Shown: positions 16,166 through 18,253 of the stretch, piece by piece | How positions within the stretch are numbered: the first letter of the stretch is position 1 | How the letters are laid out: each line of letters starts with the position of its first letter | Source of the DNA: Comamonadaceae bacterium | GTDB lineage: Bacteria; Pseudomonadota; Gammaproteobacteria; Burkholderiales; Burkholderiaceae_C | Reading direction: 5' to 3' | Assembly: GCA_947372005.1 (NCBI GenBank) | Contig: CANBRV010000015.1 | Location: 1 to 18,253, forward strand | Length of the DNA stretch: 18,253 bases | The notes under the pieces: model-generated | Database searches by the model: none | What the model was told of the DNA's origin: nothing | The model's input: the letters and a program-made list of their open reading frames with translations, nothing else | Made by a program: the position numbers and the translations under genes

Positions 16166-17152
16166 TTAATCTGCAAACTGTGCGGCAGCGCGAATAACTG
16201 GATCGTATTTATCAATTTCAGATTTGAGCCAAGACTCGAGACCCGCTGGTGTGAGTTTGCTAGCCGGTACAGCCTCAGTACCTAGGTCGGTAAAGCTTTT
16301 AACGACGTCTGGGTCCTTCAATGCATTTTTAACCATGGCGTTGAACTTTTCCGTTACAGCTTTAGGCGTTCCTTTGGGGGCGTAGACGCCATGCCAAACT
16401 ACAACCTCAAAGTCTTTAAGCCCACTTTCTGCTAGTGTTGGCGTTGCAGGTAGTGCTTTAATCCGCTTGGCTGTCGTGACTGCATATACCTTAACTGCCC
16501 CGCCTTTAATTTGTCCAAAGGTATTGGTTGTTTGATCACACATCAAATCAATTTGACCGCCTAAAAGCGCATTCATAGCAGGCCCCGTTCCGCTGAACGG
16601 CACAGTGGTAAGGTCGGCGCCTAGGGCTTTTTGAAACATCATCCCGCAAAGGTGCGACGCAGCGCCAACCCCTGCATTACCTAAATTCACCTTATTGCTA
16701 TTAGCTTTAACGTAAGCAATCAATTCTTTGATATCTTTGGCAGGGAAATCCTTACGTGCCACAAGCGTCATGGGTACATCAACTACTTGGCTAACATATT
16801 CAAAATCCGTGAGTGGGTTAAAGCTCAATTTTCGATAAAGTGCAGGCGCAGTCGACATACCAATGTGGTGCAGCAAAAAGGTGTAGCCATCAGGTTTTGC
16901 ATTTTTAACGTAAGCTGAGCCAACAGTGCCGCCTGCGCCAACCTTGTTTTCGACGATCACAGGATTGCCCGTTGATTTTGTCATGCTAGCGGCAATAGCG
17001 CGTCCCACCACATCAGTAGGGCCACCCGCAGCAAAAGGGATAACCAAGCTGACGGGCTTAGAGGGCCAAGTAGCTTGCGCGAACGCGCTAAAAGTCGTCA
17101 AACTAGATATTGCCAGCACACTGGCAACAATAAAGGTTTTTGATAAATTCAT
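16166..17152 (-). CDS. Bug/TctC family periplasmic tricarboxylate-type solute binding protein
   Basis: A 328-residue protein with a signal peptide (about 1-26, ending FSAFAQA), then the two-lobed Bug fold. WPSKPVSLVIPFAAGGPTDVVGR (starting about residue 29) is the typical first strand and ligand loop; VENKVGAGGTVGSAYV, PDGYTFLL and the PFSGTGPAMNALLGGQIDLM segment follow in the usual order. Bug proteins bind carboxylated small molecules and deliver them to tripartite tricarboxylate (TctAB) transporters or to signalling systems; they are greatly expanded in Burkholderiales and most are not next to transporter genes. This one is also solitary, so its ligand cannot be inferred. A GGAG ribosome site lies five bases before the ATG, and its own terminator follows. 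Confidence 0.93.
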   Translation of the reverse strand: MNLSKTFIVASVLAISSLTTFSAFAQATWPSKPVSLVIPFAAGGPTDVVGRAIAASMTKSTGNPVIVENKVGAGGTVGSAYVKNAKPDGYTFLLHHIGMSTAPALYRKLSFNPLTDFEYVSQVVDVPMTLVARKDFPAKDIKELIAYVKANSNKVNLGNAGVGAASHLCGMMFQKALGADLTTVPFSGTGPAMNALLGGQIDLMCDQTTNTFGQIKGGAVKVYAVTTAKRIKALPATPTLAESGLKDFEVVVWHGVYAPKGTPKAVTEKFNAMVKNALKDPDVVKSFTDLGTEAVPASKLTPAGLESWLKSEIDKYDPVIRAAAQFAD

Positions 17153-17179
17153 GATTGCTCCGATAAAAATTAATGTCTA

Positions 17180-17207
17180 GTCATAGAGGATATCAAAGTC
17201 TTATCAA
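17180..17207 (-). promoter_or_regulatory. candidate promoter for the Bug-family gene
   Basis: On the minus strand TTGATA (17207-17202) and TATGAC (17185-17180) are 16 bases apart, which would start the transcript about 20 bases before the ATG. The match is moderate. No clear guaB terminator is seen between 17208 and 17248. Confidence 0.35.
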
Positions 17208-17248
17208 AATCTTGTAAGTATGTTCCCCAATGCCGAGAACGCTTTTCT

Positions 17249-18253
<1,005 letters not shown>

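Overview
The window looks like a chromosomal core segment of a betaproteobacterium in the order Burkholderiales, most likely near Comamonadaceae. The evidence is the exbB-exbD-lpxK-ycaR-kdsB cluster, a PhaR-type polyhydroxyalkanoate regulator, a Bug/TctC-family binding protein, a RimO with an extra segment after its third N-terminal cysteine, and a stand-alone PuuD-like membrane protein. Base composition looks fairly balanced by eye, lower than the GC-rich norm of that group. No transposase, integrase, phage gene or CRISPR array is visible. I did not compute GC content or run any search, so the family-level placement is inference.

Layout. (1) 1-2444, minus strand: exbB, exbD, lpxK, ycaR and the start of kdsB, an envelope and lipopolysaccharide operon. 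(2) 2473-3735: xseA on plus, divergent from exbB by only 28 bases and ending in a two-way terminator. (3) 3752-5206, minus strand: a PuuD-like membrane protein, a secreted DUF192 protein, and a secreted Ala/Pro/Lys repeat peptide with its own terminator. (4) 5409-6662: icd on plus, converging on ppsR (minus, 6664-7491) with one base between the stop codons. (5) 7589-12728: ppsA, clpS and clpA on plus, with ppsA divergent from its regulator ppsR; a two-way terminator closes the block. (6) 12747-14775, minus strand: tRNA-Val(GAC), phaR and rimO, the last two overlapping by four bases. (7) 14838-16044, minus strand: a two-gene iron uptake unit (cupredoxin-fold periplasmic protein plus FTR1 permease) behind a near-perfect Fur operator. 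(8) 16088-18253, minus strand: a solitary Bug-family binding protein with its own terminator, and the 3' part of guaB.

How the genes work together. icd (TCA cycle), ppsR/ppsA (pyruvate to PEP, with its Thr-directed switch) and phaR (carbon storage) place several carbon-flux decisions near each other. clpS-clpA is the N-degron adaptor and unfoldase for ClpP, which is not in the window. The Fur box ties the FTR1 unit to iron limitation.

Most of the window is conserved housekeeping DNA and I see no clear new multi-gene system. The most unusual items are the secreted peptide with three identical 21-base tandem repeats, the reduced Fur-controlled FTR1 unit, the PuuD-like protein without its cytochrome domain, and the tRNA-Val 3' end lying inside a perfect inverted repeat.
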